Source of the DNA: Thoreauomyces humboldtii | Lineage: Eukaryota > Chytridiomycota > Chytridiomycetes > Spizellomycetales > Powellomycetaceae | Assembly: GCA_027596035.1 (NCBI GenBank) | Contig: JADGJA010000197.1 | Coordinates: forward strand, 1-31,186 | Direction: 5' to 3' | Length of the DNA stretch: 31,186 nt | Part shown: in pieces, positions 8,228-17,932 of the stretch | Layout: each line of letters opens with the position of its first letter | Numbering within the stretch: position 1 is the first letter of the stretch | Notes under the pieces: generated by a model | What the model saw: the letters and a program-made list of their open reading frames with translations, nothing else | What the model was told of the DNA's origin: nothing | Databases searched by the model: none | Position numbers and translations under genes: made by a program

Positions 8228-11200
8228 TTTTTAACCTTCCTCACCTTCTCATGGATGACCCCGCTCCTCAAGCTCGGGAATCAGAGGCCCTTGGAGACAG
8301 AGGACCTCCCCAACGTGCCCCGCTCCAGCCAGGCAAAGAACCTTGCCAACTCCCTCGACCCTTTCTTCCACAGTCTGCAAAGTCATCTCCAGACTCCCAC
8401 CACTGTCGCCAAGCCTTCGTTCGCCCTGTCTATTTTCCGTCTCTACTGGAGCAAGTCGGTCCTCTCGCTCTTCCTCAAGCTGGTCAACGTGGCTTCTAAC
8501 CTCCTCATGCCCTATCTGATCTCGGATGTCATCAAGGTGCTTGCTGCGACGGATGCACCCAAGGATACCTGGTTCCAGAGCATTTATGCTTATGCTGGAG
8601 TCTACTTTGCGCTCTCGCTGTTTGGAGCGGTGGCTGGATATGCGGAACGTGCAATCTGCATCGACATCTTCATCCAGGTGAGCGAGCAAAGGAGACACAG
8701 AGTTATGTACTTCTGCATAGCACTTGTTTTGATTTTTTTCCCACGTCCCCATGCTCACTCTGCTACCTCTGCAGACCCGCGCCATCCTCATCGCAGCAGT
8801 CTACGGCAAGAGTCTCCGTCTGTCCCCAACCGCCCGCGCAACCTACAAGGCCGGCACAATCAACTCCCTCGTCGACGTCGATGCCGTCGCCGCCGCCGAC
8901 TTCAATGAAAACTTCAATGGATGTCTGGCCGCCATCAGCCAGGTCGCTCTGTCCCTCTGGCTTCTCGCTCGAGCCCTCGGGGTGACAACATGGATCGCGA
9001 CAGGCACTTGGCTCTTACTCGGACTCATGATCGGGGGCCTTATGCCCCTGATGGGAAAATCCCAGAAAGCATACCTCGCGGCCTTGGACGAACGCACGAG
9101 GGTCCTCAGAGAGTTCCTGTACGGCGTGTCGGGACTGAAGCTTGAAGGTGCCGTTCCGGGTTTCCTCAAGCGCATCGAGAAGGCAAGGTCACAGCAGCTC
9201 GTCGCATTGTCCGGCCTCACCTTCGTCCTGGCCATGATCTTCTCGTTCCTGGTCGCTCAGCTGACGGCTCTCTCTACCGTCACCATCGTCGGCTACGACA
9301 AACTCGGTGGGCAGATCACGGCAGAGAATGTGTTCCCGATCCTGGGCTACCTTGGCGCCTTGACCGTACCTTCGGGAAGCCTGATGCATTACCTGGCTCA
9401 AACCGTCCAGGTCTTCCCCTCCATCAACCGTCTCACGGCGTTTCTCTCTGCCAACGAGGTCACTCCTGGAGAGCTCACCAATATGGTAGAAGAGAAAGAC
9501 CTCGAGGCTCCTGCAGTGAGCCTCGACGGTGCGTGCTTCAGCTTTTCCCAGGCTGACGAGCCAGAAGACAAAGACACCAAGGAAAAGATCGTCGTCGCGA
9601 AGGTCACTGACACGAAAGAACCTGTTGCCAAGGTCGCGCCTGCGGGTTCGGGCGCGACTGACGGCGACGCCACAACTCCCGCCCCATTCACGCTTTCGGA
9701 TCTTTCACTGTCCATCCCTCGCGGCTCGCTCGCCGTCGTGGTCGGCTCTGTCGGGTCAGGCAAGAGCGCCTTCCTCTCGGCTCTGGCAGGCAGCATGCAC
9801 AAGACCTCTGGCACCGCAACGGTTCGCGGCACCGTCGCTCTGTGTCTCCAATCCCCCTGGATCCTCAGTGGATCGGTCCAGGACAACATCTGTGGTCTCT
9901 TCTCCGCCACGGGTGGCGGACGTCAGGAGGCTCTCGCTGCTGCAAAGAGCGCCTGTCTTGACCAGGATCTGGAGGTCCTCGGGGGATTGGACGCTATCGT
10001 AGGAGAAAAGGGGGTGCAGCTCTCTGGAGGTCAACGAGCAAGAATCGCCCTTGCGAGAGCGATTGCATCAGACAGCTCGGTTCTCCTGCTCGACGATCCC
10101 CTCGCGGCCCTCGACGCTCGTGTCGGAAAGATCATCTTCGAGGACACACTTTGCAAGGAGCTCAAGGACCGCACTCGAGTCATAGTGACCCATCAGCTGC
10201 AGTTCGCGGCACGCGCCGACATCGTTATCGTCCTTGACGCCGGTCGGATCGTTGAGACCGGTGCATTCCGGACCCTTTTAGCCGTCCCCACTTCTCGCCT
10301 TTCATTCCTAATGAAATCGTACCGAATCGATGATCTCGACGCCGACGTCGATGCCCTCACATCTCACGTCCTCGCCGCTAACCTCGTACCTACCATCGCC
10401 GATGATGAACGAGCGAAGTCCAAAGAGAACGATCTTGAAAATGCCCGCAAAGCTGTCAAGGAGTTCCATGCCAAGAAAGCCGTCGCCGAGGATCGTCGAG
10501 TCGGTCGAGTCGGTTCCTCTACCTACGAAGCCTTCTTCCGATCTTCATCACCTACCCTCCTCGCCATCGCGCTCCTGACCTTCCTAGCATCGACCGCCTC
10601 ATCGGCTTGGCAATCCATTCTTCTTGTTCAGTGGAGCGTTGAGTCGTCGAGCTGGACGGACGGACAGTACTTTGAGATTTTCTGCGCCACGGGCGTCATT
10701 CGCGCGGTTACCTACATTGTTCTTATCGTCGCGTATTTCTACTCGACGTTTACTGCGTCGAAACAGTTCCATGACAAGGCTATGGCGGGACTTGCTTGTG
10801 CCCCAATGTCCTGGTACGATGATCAGCCAATCGGAAGAATCATGAACAGGTATGTTATCATCTCTATGTTTCTTTCAATCGAGCAGCCAACTGACTAGTT
10901 TATGTCCATTCAAGAATGACAGCAGACGTCAAGGAGCTCGATCTCGATTTCTCCATGGTGACGATGAACCTCCTCATTACACTTAGTTTCCTTTTGACGT
11001 CTATCATCAACCTCGCATACGCCACGCCTTACATGTTGATAGGATTCGTCGTCCTCACCCTCCCCGGAATCTACATCTTCAAGTATTATCAGAGTTCCTA
11101 CCGAGAACTAAAACGTCTCAACTCGATCCTCCGATCCCCTCTCGCCTCCCACGTCAGCGAATCCCTCAACGGAATCTCAACCATCAAAGCCTACAGGGCA

Positions 11201-12443
11201 TCCAAACGCTTCGTGGAACGCCAGCAGCAGACCACAGATCTCGCCAGCAAAGCCTCGTTTCTGCGAACTTCGGCTGAATTCTGGTTGGGCGTCAGACTGG
11301 CTGTCCTGACCTCGCTTGTCATCCTTGCCTCGTTGCTGCTGGCCGCTGCGGGCGTGTTGTCGAGATCTGCGATCGGACTGTCACTTGTTTCGAGTATGTC
11401 GCTCACGGATATTCTCATTACCACTCTGTCTGCCACCAGTGCGACCGAGGCGGCTTTCAACGCCGTCGAGAGGTTAGACCATTACGCCCATGAGCTGCCG
11501 GCAGAGTCCAAGCAGCTGGATGCGGAGGGCACACCGAAGGACTGGCCGAGGTCCGGTGACATCGTTTTCGAGAGCGTTCAGCTCGGGTATTCGGCCATCG
11601 CAAAACCGGTTGTGCAGGACTTGTCCTTGACCATCGCGTCTGGGGAACATCTGGGAGTGGTTGGAAGAACGGGTGCAGGTGAGTGTCTCTTCGCACGATG
11701 TCATTCGCCTGCGCACTGGTAGTTGACCAACCAATTAACCGAACTTAACCGAACCCGCTATTCTCTCTTTTGTTACAGGAAAAAGCACGCTCATGCTCTC
11801 CCTGTTCCGAATCATCGAGCCCCAAGCCGGTCGCATCTTCATCGCCGGAACCGACATCTCAAGCCTCTCCCTCCAAACCCTGCGAACGGGCATAACCATC
11901 ATTCCTCAAGAACCCGTGCTTTTCTCGGGCTCCTTCCGATACAATCTGGACATGGAATCCATACACACAGACACGGACATCTGGGCCGCGCTTACCCTCA
12001 CAGGGATGAAGGACCACATATCTCGCCTCCCCGACAAGCTCGAGTCCCTTGTCGCAGACTCGGGAACCGATCTATCAGCCGGCCAACGACAGCTCATCTG
12101 TCTCGCCAAAGCCGTCCTTGCCCGACCCCGAATTTTGATATTGGACGAAGCGGCATCCGCGGTGGATTCCGCGGCCGATCAGCTCCTCCTCTCCGCTATC
12201 CTAACCGAGTTCAAGGACACCACGGTCGTTTCCATCGCCCATCGACTTGGGTCGGTGGCTGGGTTCGATAGGATCGCGGTCGTGGATGCGGGGCGGTTGG
12301 TGGAGGTTGGAAGTCCGGCGGATCTGTTGGATGTGGACGGTGGGGGTTTCAAGAGCATGGTGGAGGCGACGGGTATGGCGAACGCGGCGTTGATTGGGGA
12401 GATTGCTAAGAGGAAACGGAATAGGGAGGACCATGGAGAGTGA
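8141..12443 (+). CDS. ABC transporter, subfamily C (MRP/YCF1-like), four exons
   Basis: Exons 8141-8677, 8775-10849, 10915-11678 and 11779-12443 join in frame to 1,346 residues. The introns are 97, 65 and 100 nt, all GT...AG. The product is a full-length exporter with two transmembrane domains and two ATPase domains, without the extra TMD0. The first ATPase domain has Walker A GSVGSGKS, signature LSGGQRARIALARA and Walker B VLLLDDPLAALD. The Asp after Walker B, instead of Glu, is typical of the degenerate first site of this subfamily. The second domain has Walker A GRTGAGKST (split by intron 3), signature LSAGQRQLICLAKA and Walker B ILILDEAASAVD, and should be the active site. Likely role: ATP-driven export of organic anions, conjugates or drugs across the plasma or vacuolar membrane. 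It appears intact, and its 5' end has been copied to 14317-14742. Confidence 0.92.
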
Positions 12444-13785
12444 CCGACTTTTTTTCCTTAACGTCAATGATCATGCATAGATGGTCGATGCTTTTTCTGT
12501 TCGACGTTTTGTTTCCAGCTCATGCAACTACAACTGACGAGGTCTATTGAATTGACCTGGTTAAGCTCAGCAATGAGCAACGATAATAGATGGGGGCTGT
12601 CAGCACGACGATATCTTTGACGCAAACGGCACGTTCCGTCTTGTCCGACATCGCAGGCTTTTGTTCGCCCAGAGTGCCGAACGGTCTGAGAAAGAGAGAT
12701 GGTCGCACACTGGGTCACTCATTCGGAAACGTCCTCCAGACGTATCACGATGACCAGATCTGCGAAGCAACACGAAAGACCGCCGCAGATTTTGTCACGG
12801 GAGATTCTTGGACCCCCTCTCTTATTGAGAGCGGTATCTTTCACTTGACGACTAGAGAAAGCCCTGCTCGTGAAAGCCAATTACGGTGAACGCGCTGGCC
12901 GAAATGTTGCACAAGTGGCTGCGCGACACTTCACTCGCTTTCGCTGGCGTCTGATAGACTACCAACCCTTTCTATGTGAGATCTCGGGCTTAATCATACA
13001 CATTTCTCCGGTTCGCAGCTATAACATAACCCACAATGCACTGACGTTGAGCAAAAAGTCATGTTTCGTTCAGCCTGATGAAAGCGCATCGCCTGATGAG
13101 GGCGCGGCAAAGCTGGAGATGTTGCCCTGGGAGGGTAAAACCTCGCTGAACGAGTACCGCTGATTGCTACTAGCAGAAATGGAAGCTAAGAAGCAGATGT
13201 AAACAGAAAGAGGTGGAATCTTGGTGGAACAAGTGATCGGGTTGCCTCCGAGGAAGGAAGCGAGCTAAATGATTTACTTGAAGACCTGCAGATCTTTGGT
13301 CATCAGCTGACCGACAGCGCGGTAAGAAACTTTTAGTGAAGCCAAGAGAGTGGTAGGGATGGAACACCACAAGTCCAGACCGCATTCGGACCTGACCGCG
13401 AACTGGTGCTCGTCAGCTTTAATTTCGAGTTCCCGGATATAAAGTGTTCGGAACCCCGTCTGGATTTCGGATTTAAATAGATGTTCGATTATGAGGACCG
13501 CGCGTTATACAGCCAGCCCAATGTAGGTGCCGGGTCGGGCGGGGCAGACGCCACTGCAATGTGTGTGGTGTCTTGAAATATGCAGTTGCGCGCGGACGGA
13601 AACTCACTGTTCTCGTTTCCTTCTTCGTAACAAGAGTGCTCGAGCGATTAAGGCCTCACCTCCCAATTTCCATTCTCTTTGCAGAAAGCATCCTCCTTTT
13701 CGGCGCGACGGGTAAGGGTTCGAGAATCTTGAGATCCTGGAAACCACAGCAGCTAACCTATTGTCTCCTTGTAAAGTTGAAATTC
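12444..13785. other. intergenic region without recognised genes
   Basis: Only short open frames without recognisable motifs are present on either strand. A TTTAAATAG box near 13470 could be a promoter element for the small gene at 13786. I see no RNA gene or repeat of note. Confidence 0.4.
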
Positions 13786-14049
13786 ATGCCGACCATTCAA
13801 ATTCCGGCCACCGTCGACCATTCCAACTACGCAGAGCGGGAACGCATCGTCATGGACATCCTTCGAGATTCACAATCCGTCTTGCGTGGGATGAATGATC
13901 TCTGGAGTTTCGTTATGGACGGCAAAAACAACCTTTATGGCGATGGCATGGAGGGCAACAAAGTTCAATATCTCTGCGCATGTAACAAAGTCACAGCCCA
14001 CCTGAGAGCAACCCACGCAGAACTTTACAACCTCACCCGAAAACCTTAG
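13786..14049 (+). CDS. hypothetical 87-aa protein
   Basis: The frame starts at ATG 13786 (MPTIQIPATVDHSNY) and ends at TAG 14049. The product is largely helical by eye, with hydrophobic spacing around IVMDILRDSQSVLRGMNDLW and YLCACNKVTAHLRATHAEL. There is no membrane segment or known motif. The frame is also open upstream to 13561, but that part has little coding character and contains GT...AG-like signals, so the shorter start is preferred. It begins the right viral-like block and lies upstream of a TATA-like ATATAAGG at about 14052. It may be the counterpart of the left 119-aa gene by position, but I cannot show homology. Confidence 0.4.
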   Translation: MPTIQIPATVDHSNYAERERIVMDILRDSQSVLRGMNDLWSFVMDGKNNLYGDGMEGNKVQYLCACNKVTAHLRATHAELYNLTRKP

Positions 14050-14124
14050 CATATAAGGCAGCCCTTTCCCTTTTCACTTTCCGCAACATGATGTATAATC
14101 TTCACATTTCAGACTGGATGTGAA

Positions 14125-14328
14125 ATTCATCAAGATGGGCAAAGCGTGTTGGAAAGAATGATACTCATGTTGACCAGCTCCCCGACGAGATCTTCCAGTG
14201 CGTCCTGCACGTCCTCTGGCCGTGTGTACCGTCCTTCCGCCTTCAGACACTCCCTGAGGCTGTTTACCATTTTGTTCGGCTCCATCGGCACAACCTCATC
14301 AAAGATCTCTTCCTTAACGGGAACGCTT
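14125..14328 (+). pseudogene. F-box-like coding fragment cut off by the ABC promoter copy
   Basis: In the plus frame containing VDQLPDEIFQCVLHVLW the sequence resembles the start of an F-box (LPxEI...VL..LW) and has strongly C-ending codons like host genes. It stays open until TAG at 14326-14328, which is already inside the duplicated ABC segment that starts at 14317. The gene was therefore probably truncated by the duplication. A minus-strand frame over the same bases (14130-14336) is also open and cannot be fully excluded. Confidence 0.3.
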
Positions 14329-14742
14329 AGTCTCAAGACTTGGCCCTCCTTTAGGTTACCCAGCGGCTGGGTTCACGGCACATGCCTCACGCGACGTTAC
14401 GTTCGTGGGGTTCGGAGGATCGGACTGGCTTTTGACGGAGGGGCGGAGGGCTGTGGACGAGTGCAAGTTGAGCCGCTCTTTTCGACCGCTGTCCCTTCAT
14501 CACTTTCTTACCGTTAAACGTGTCCTTTCGTTACCCGGTACGTCCTTGGCGTTGACTCTGACTACTCTTGTCATGCTCATCTCATCTTGCTCCATATAAA
14601 AGCCGTTCTCTTTGGCTTCCATCTGACTTCCCTCTACGCCAAGCCCTAACCCACCATGGGCTCTTTCTCCACTCCTCGCCGCCCCGTCGACAGCGCGTCG
14701 GTTGACCTTCTCGCACCCACAAACACGACCGTCTCGCGCAAC
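14317..14742 (+). repeat. 426-bp direct copy of the ABC transporter promoter and first 29 codons
   Basis: It matches 7794-8227 almost perfectly apart from one missing 8-bp unit and a few substitutions. It carries TATAAAAG, the leader and the start codon at 14656. The match stops abruptly after CTCGCGCAAC, where unrelated sequence starts. The copied start codon opens a 33-codon frame that ends at TAG 14755-14757. Confidence 0.95.
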
Positions 14743-14757
14743 AAAGCTTGCTCATAG
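14656..14757 (+). pseudogene. truncated ABC transporter 5' fragment
   Basis: ATG 14656 begins the same 29 N-terminal residues as the intact transporter (MGSFSTPRRPVDSASVD and onward), then four foreign codons and a stop. No membrane or ATPase part remains, so it cannot be functional as a transporter. Its promoter may still drive a transcript into downstream DNA. Confidence 0.85.
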
Positions 14758-15388
14758 TCTTAGGTCGTCCCATCCGCATTAACTCTTCATCCTTTGGTTG
14801 CCTTCCTCCTCTTCCTCCTCGTCTGATTGCCTTGTTTTCTTGCTACCCGTCCTCCCCTGTCCTTTTCTGTACGTACGCTTGCGTCACCCTCACGCTCAGT
14901 CTGTATGTATCTCAATGCTTTTTCCACAAGCGCTTCGTTCGATCCACATTGTTCCGGACGCCGGACCCGACGAGGCTACGGCTGCACGTGGAGAACGGCG
15001 TTCTTTTGCATAGATCATGGAAGAAGGTATCGGCCGTGCTTCACTGTCGAATGGAATGCGTGTCTCGTTGATGGAATCGGAGGGGGGTTTCCCAAAAGGT
15101 GTCAATACGAGGTTTTAACAGGTCTTTTTGCAAACTGCTTCCTGGTGATGGCCATGCGGAACATGGATCCGAAAGCACATGCGTATGGAAGGAAAGGTAG
15201 CAGGCAAGGTTCCGCATCAGTACAAACGCTTCTACCCACATTTCGAAACGAAGCAGAACCTTCCCAAGCGTGACTTACTTCCTGCGCTGCAGCCTATCTC
15301 GCGCGTTTAAAGCACCAAGTACTCGTGCTCTTAACACTTTGGGATTCACTTGTATTAAATTGTCTCATATTTCAATTCGTACAGGTTA
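14758..15388. other. segment with a block homologous to the region upstream of the left primase
   Basis: 15011-15063 matches 3099-3151. A second short match (GCGCTGCAG...CGCGCGTTTAAA) lies at about 15284-15311, separated by roughly 165 extra bases not present on the left. An ATG at 15018 opens a 33-codon frame whose middle (LSNGM) is shared with the left copy, but the left frame has a stop, so coding is doubtful. Confidence 0.45.
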
Positions 15389-15781
15389 ATGCTTGCATCG
15401 GCGTTGGCTTCCTATTCACCAGGGCCGGGGTCAGCGCCAGAGTCAGCCAACGGTGTCTTTTTAATCAGCTCGCGAAGAGTTCTCAGTATCGCCTCGTGCG
15501 TAAGTACCAAGCAGCTACTTCGAGAGTTCATCGACGGTCATTTAATGGTGCGCGATCTTCAACAGCGCTTGAAAGTTGCCAAGAGCCGTCGACAAACAGT
15601 GGAAAAAGACCTTGCACAAATCTTTGCTGAGGCTAACATTCAGACGGTGGACATACCCGGATTTCGTTTATATCGGTACGACCAAAGACTGGTCCCCTAC
15701 CATCTGCCTCAACGAGCCAAGTCTTGCGGCACCCTGAAACAGACTGCTTTGGTGGGGAAACCTTGTGTAAAAGACTCTTGA
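15389..15781 (+). CDS. small helical protein with RLYRY-RLVPYHL tail (right paralogue)
   Basis: The 130-aa frame starts at ATG 15389. The conserved part is residues 43-108: helix LLREFIDGHLMVRDLQQRLK and following charged heptads, then the tail DIPGFRLYRYDQRLVPYHL. This matches the 75-aa protein at 2056-2283. The N-terminal 40 residues have no counterpart on the left and may be non-native or come from a different exon. Codon differences in the tail are almost all synonymous relative to the left copy, so both were selected as proteins. The function is unknown. It is the only protein-coding gene clearly shared by both viral-like blocks. Confidence 0.7.
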   Translation: MLASALASYSPGPGSAPESANGVFLISSRRVLSIASCVSTKQLLREFIDGHLMVRDLQQRLKVAKSRRQTVEKDLAQIFAEANIQTVDIPGFRLYRYDQRLVPYHLPQRAKSCGTLKQTALVGKPCVKDS

Positions 15782-15946
15782 GCTTGTGTTTTATTTGAAG
15801 TGGGAGTTTCTAGAGTTTAATATCTCTTTTGAAAGACAAAATGCTTTGTCCGTCGGAAATGACAATACAGTGTGTGTGAAGATAGTTATCTTCATCAAGC
15901 CTAAATTGGGGGTCGAACCCGGTAGCTAGCAAAACGTACGGCTAAT

Positions 15947-16171
15947 TCACACGCATCTACCAAGTGAAGCGCTCGCATCCAGCTGTTTTCTCCTCTTCTC
16001 TATCGTGATTGGCATCTTGCCCGTATATTCGCCACTTCCTGCGAGAAGCATGGCGGTGGAGCGACTAATCTTGAGCATCTGCGCCAGAGCTCGCAAACTT
16101 GGCGCCTGAAAGCTTTTTTGAAGGCCATGAATGTCATAGATTGCGATGTAGTCAAACTCTGAGGCTGGCAT
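15947..16171 (-). CDS. NUMOD1-like DNA-binding protein (about 74 aa)
   Basis: From the Met at 16171 (MPASEFDYIAIYDIHG) the protein is a single NUMOD1-like unit. It has a short beta-hairpin, IAIYDIHGLQKSF, then a helix-turn-helix-like part, SLRALAQMLKISRSTAMLLAG, and the typical ending GEYTGKMPITI. NUMOD1 modules are DNA-binding units normally attached to homing endonucleases of the HNH or GIY-YIG type and are common in viruses and mobile introns. Here it stands alone, downstream of the D5 helicase on the same strand. It could be a small regulator or a leftover of a homing nuclease. An upstream extension to 16237 is open but less typical. Confidence 0.55.
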   Translation of the reverse strand: MPASEFDYIAIYDIHGLQKSFQAPSLRALAQMLKISRSTAMLLAGSGEYTGKMPITIEKRRKQLDASASLGRCV

Positions 16172-16367
16172 CAAAGACAGAGAGTTGCGTTGTATGAAAA
16201 CACGCCATAGAATAAAACTGTAATGTTCTGCACGCACTGCTTAGGGCTTGTCATGGCGTATTCAAAATCGCTAGTGCTGTGAAAGAGCTGTCGAAAACCT
16301 ATCACAACGTGAAAATTGTGGCACTGAAAGCTCAGCGAGGGCGTCCCGTCACCGCAATACGAATTGT

Positions 16368-17722
16368 TTATATGAAGGTCGTTGCAGTCAGCCGAAGATT
16401 TTTGTAGCCACTAGAGTTCAAACCGCCAATTTCGAGTCCTTTTGAATAGACGAACCTTGGATCTGTTTTGAGCTTTTCGTTGAATCCCAGTTGTTTAATC
16501 TGGTGCGCCTCAGTCTTTTGCCACTCGGCAAAGGCTTCCCATAGCGGCTTGCTGTGCGTTTTGTACTCAGGACCGATCTGACACTTTTCTGCAAGAAACT
16601 TCCCAGCTGTATCCTGAGATTCCTTGTAATCACGATTGTATTGAGCAATTTTCTCTGGCACGTGTTCGAGACCCTCCTGCAGCCACACGTAATAGTAATG
16701 GATGAGCATGTGCATGAAGGCCACCTTCCAGGGCCCGTTGATTTTTTCCATAACGCTCTTGTCAGCCTCGAAAACAGCATCGCCTTGCGCATCCTGTACC
16801 AGATGTTCAACTGGCTCTACTGGCTCAACCGTGTCAACCGCCTCCTGTGATGTAAGTTTATAAGTCTTGGCCACAAAGCGACTTTCAAACGGAACCATTC
16901 GGATCTTCCGCCAAATTCCGTGGTCCGTCCCCTTTATGGTCAACGGGTTGTTGGTGCACAGGATCAGTTTAAAGTGAGGGTAGAACTCTCGCGCCTCCTT
17001 AAACAGTGGGCGAAAGTCTATCTTATCCGCACCCAAGATACCTTTCATGAATGCTTCGTTGACACTTTCCCCTGAGTTTGTCTCTTGCATCATGAGGGCA
17101 CGTGCCCCTACGGCCTTGTTCATTCCCGGGGTGGCATTGTCGGCAGGAGGCGACTTTTGAGTCAGAATCGTGGCTTTCATCGAAGCTGCATACTGACCCA
17201 GAGTCGCGGTGACAAGCGCGAGCAGGGTACTCTTCCCGTTTGCTCCGCCTCCAATCCATACATGCAATTTTTCGTCGCGCGTATCTCCGGAAACACAAGA
17301 TCCAAGGAGCTTGAGCACGTAATGGCGGACAGCATCGTCGGGAAGGATCTTGCTGATGAAGGCAGTTACCTCGGTAGTATGCTCTTCCACGGATTCCGAG
17401 TAGTCGTAAAGCACCGAGAAAGTGACATAGTCACTGGGCCGCCCGGGCCGGAACCGGCGCTCCTTCAGATCAAAGATGCCGTTAGCAAAGCCAATGAGGT
17501 ACCGGTTCTGATCCAAGTTTCGTTCAAGTTCATCGCTGCGCTCGTTGAAAAACAGCGCACATTCGTCGACAAAGTTACGCTGGCTCCCATGATTTTGGAA
17601 GCTCGTTATCAGCTTGTCAATGTTGAAAGCAATCTTTTTCGGAATGTCATCACCGCTGCGGCTGTATAGCTTGCGTGCTTTTAAGTAAGGCTCGAGGTTC
17701 TCGTCGGACGACAAGTAGCGCA
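16368..17722 (-). pseudogene. D5-type superfamily 3 helicase, C-terminal half of a primase-helicase gene split by an LTR-like insert
   Basis: The frame ends at 16368. It contains a D5_N-like region (LIGFANGIFDLKERRFRP, residues 77-94) followed by the superfamily 3 helicase core. That core has Walker A WIGGGANGKST (157-167), Walker B-like ARALMMQE (209-216), sensor FKLILCTNN (252-260) and an arginine-finger region GIWRKIRMVPFE (270-281). It would form a hexameric replicative helicase like poxvirus D5 and its relatives in large DNA viruses, virophages and plasmids. The 5' end abuts the target duplication of the LTR-like element. On the other side the primase half continues in the same frame, so this was one protein of about 1,045 residues. 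No stop or frameshift is present in this half. Confidence 0.88.
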
Positions 17723-17727
17723 TCAAG

Positions 17728-17932
17728 TGTTATGCATTGATGGACTAGAGCGCCCAGCTCGCATGTATGCTTAGATAGCTTGCACAGCCACCCCTTCGTC
17801 GTCTCCATATCTCTTCCCTCTTTTCGCCTAGCGCTAAAAGAATGACATACAATACACAACAGCTTTGTCAATCTACATAGCGTTGAGCAGTTTCCACTAC
17901 TGAGCACTCCCTCCCAGGATCCACGCTCAATA
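17728..17932 (+). mobile_element. solo-LTR-like element, copy 2 (205 bp)
   Basis: The element is the same family and plus orientation as 4334-4530, starting TGTTATGCATTGATGG and ending CACGCTCAATA. It is flanked by the 5-bp direct repeat TCAAG (17723-17727 and 17933-17937). It splits the minus-strand D5 gene. Removing the element plus one repeat leaves the D5 frame continuous with no other change, so the insertion is later than the gene. Confidence 0.8.

Noticed and set aside
15905..15955. tRNA-like T-arm (GGTCGAACCC on plus, GGGTTCGACC on minus)
   Set aside because: I could not find a matching acceptor stem, D-arm or A box at the right spacing on either strand, so it is probably coincidental.
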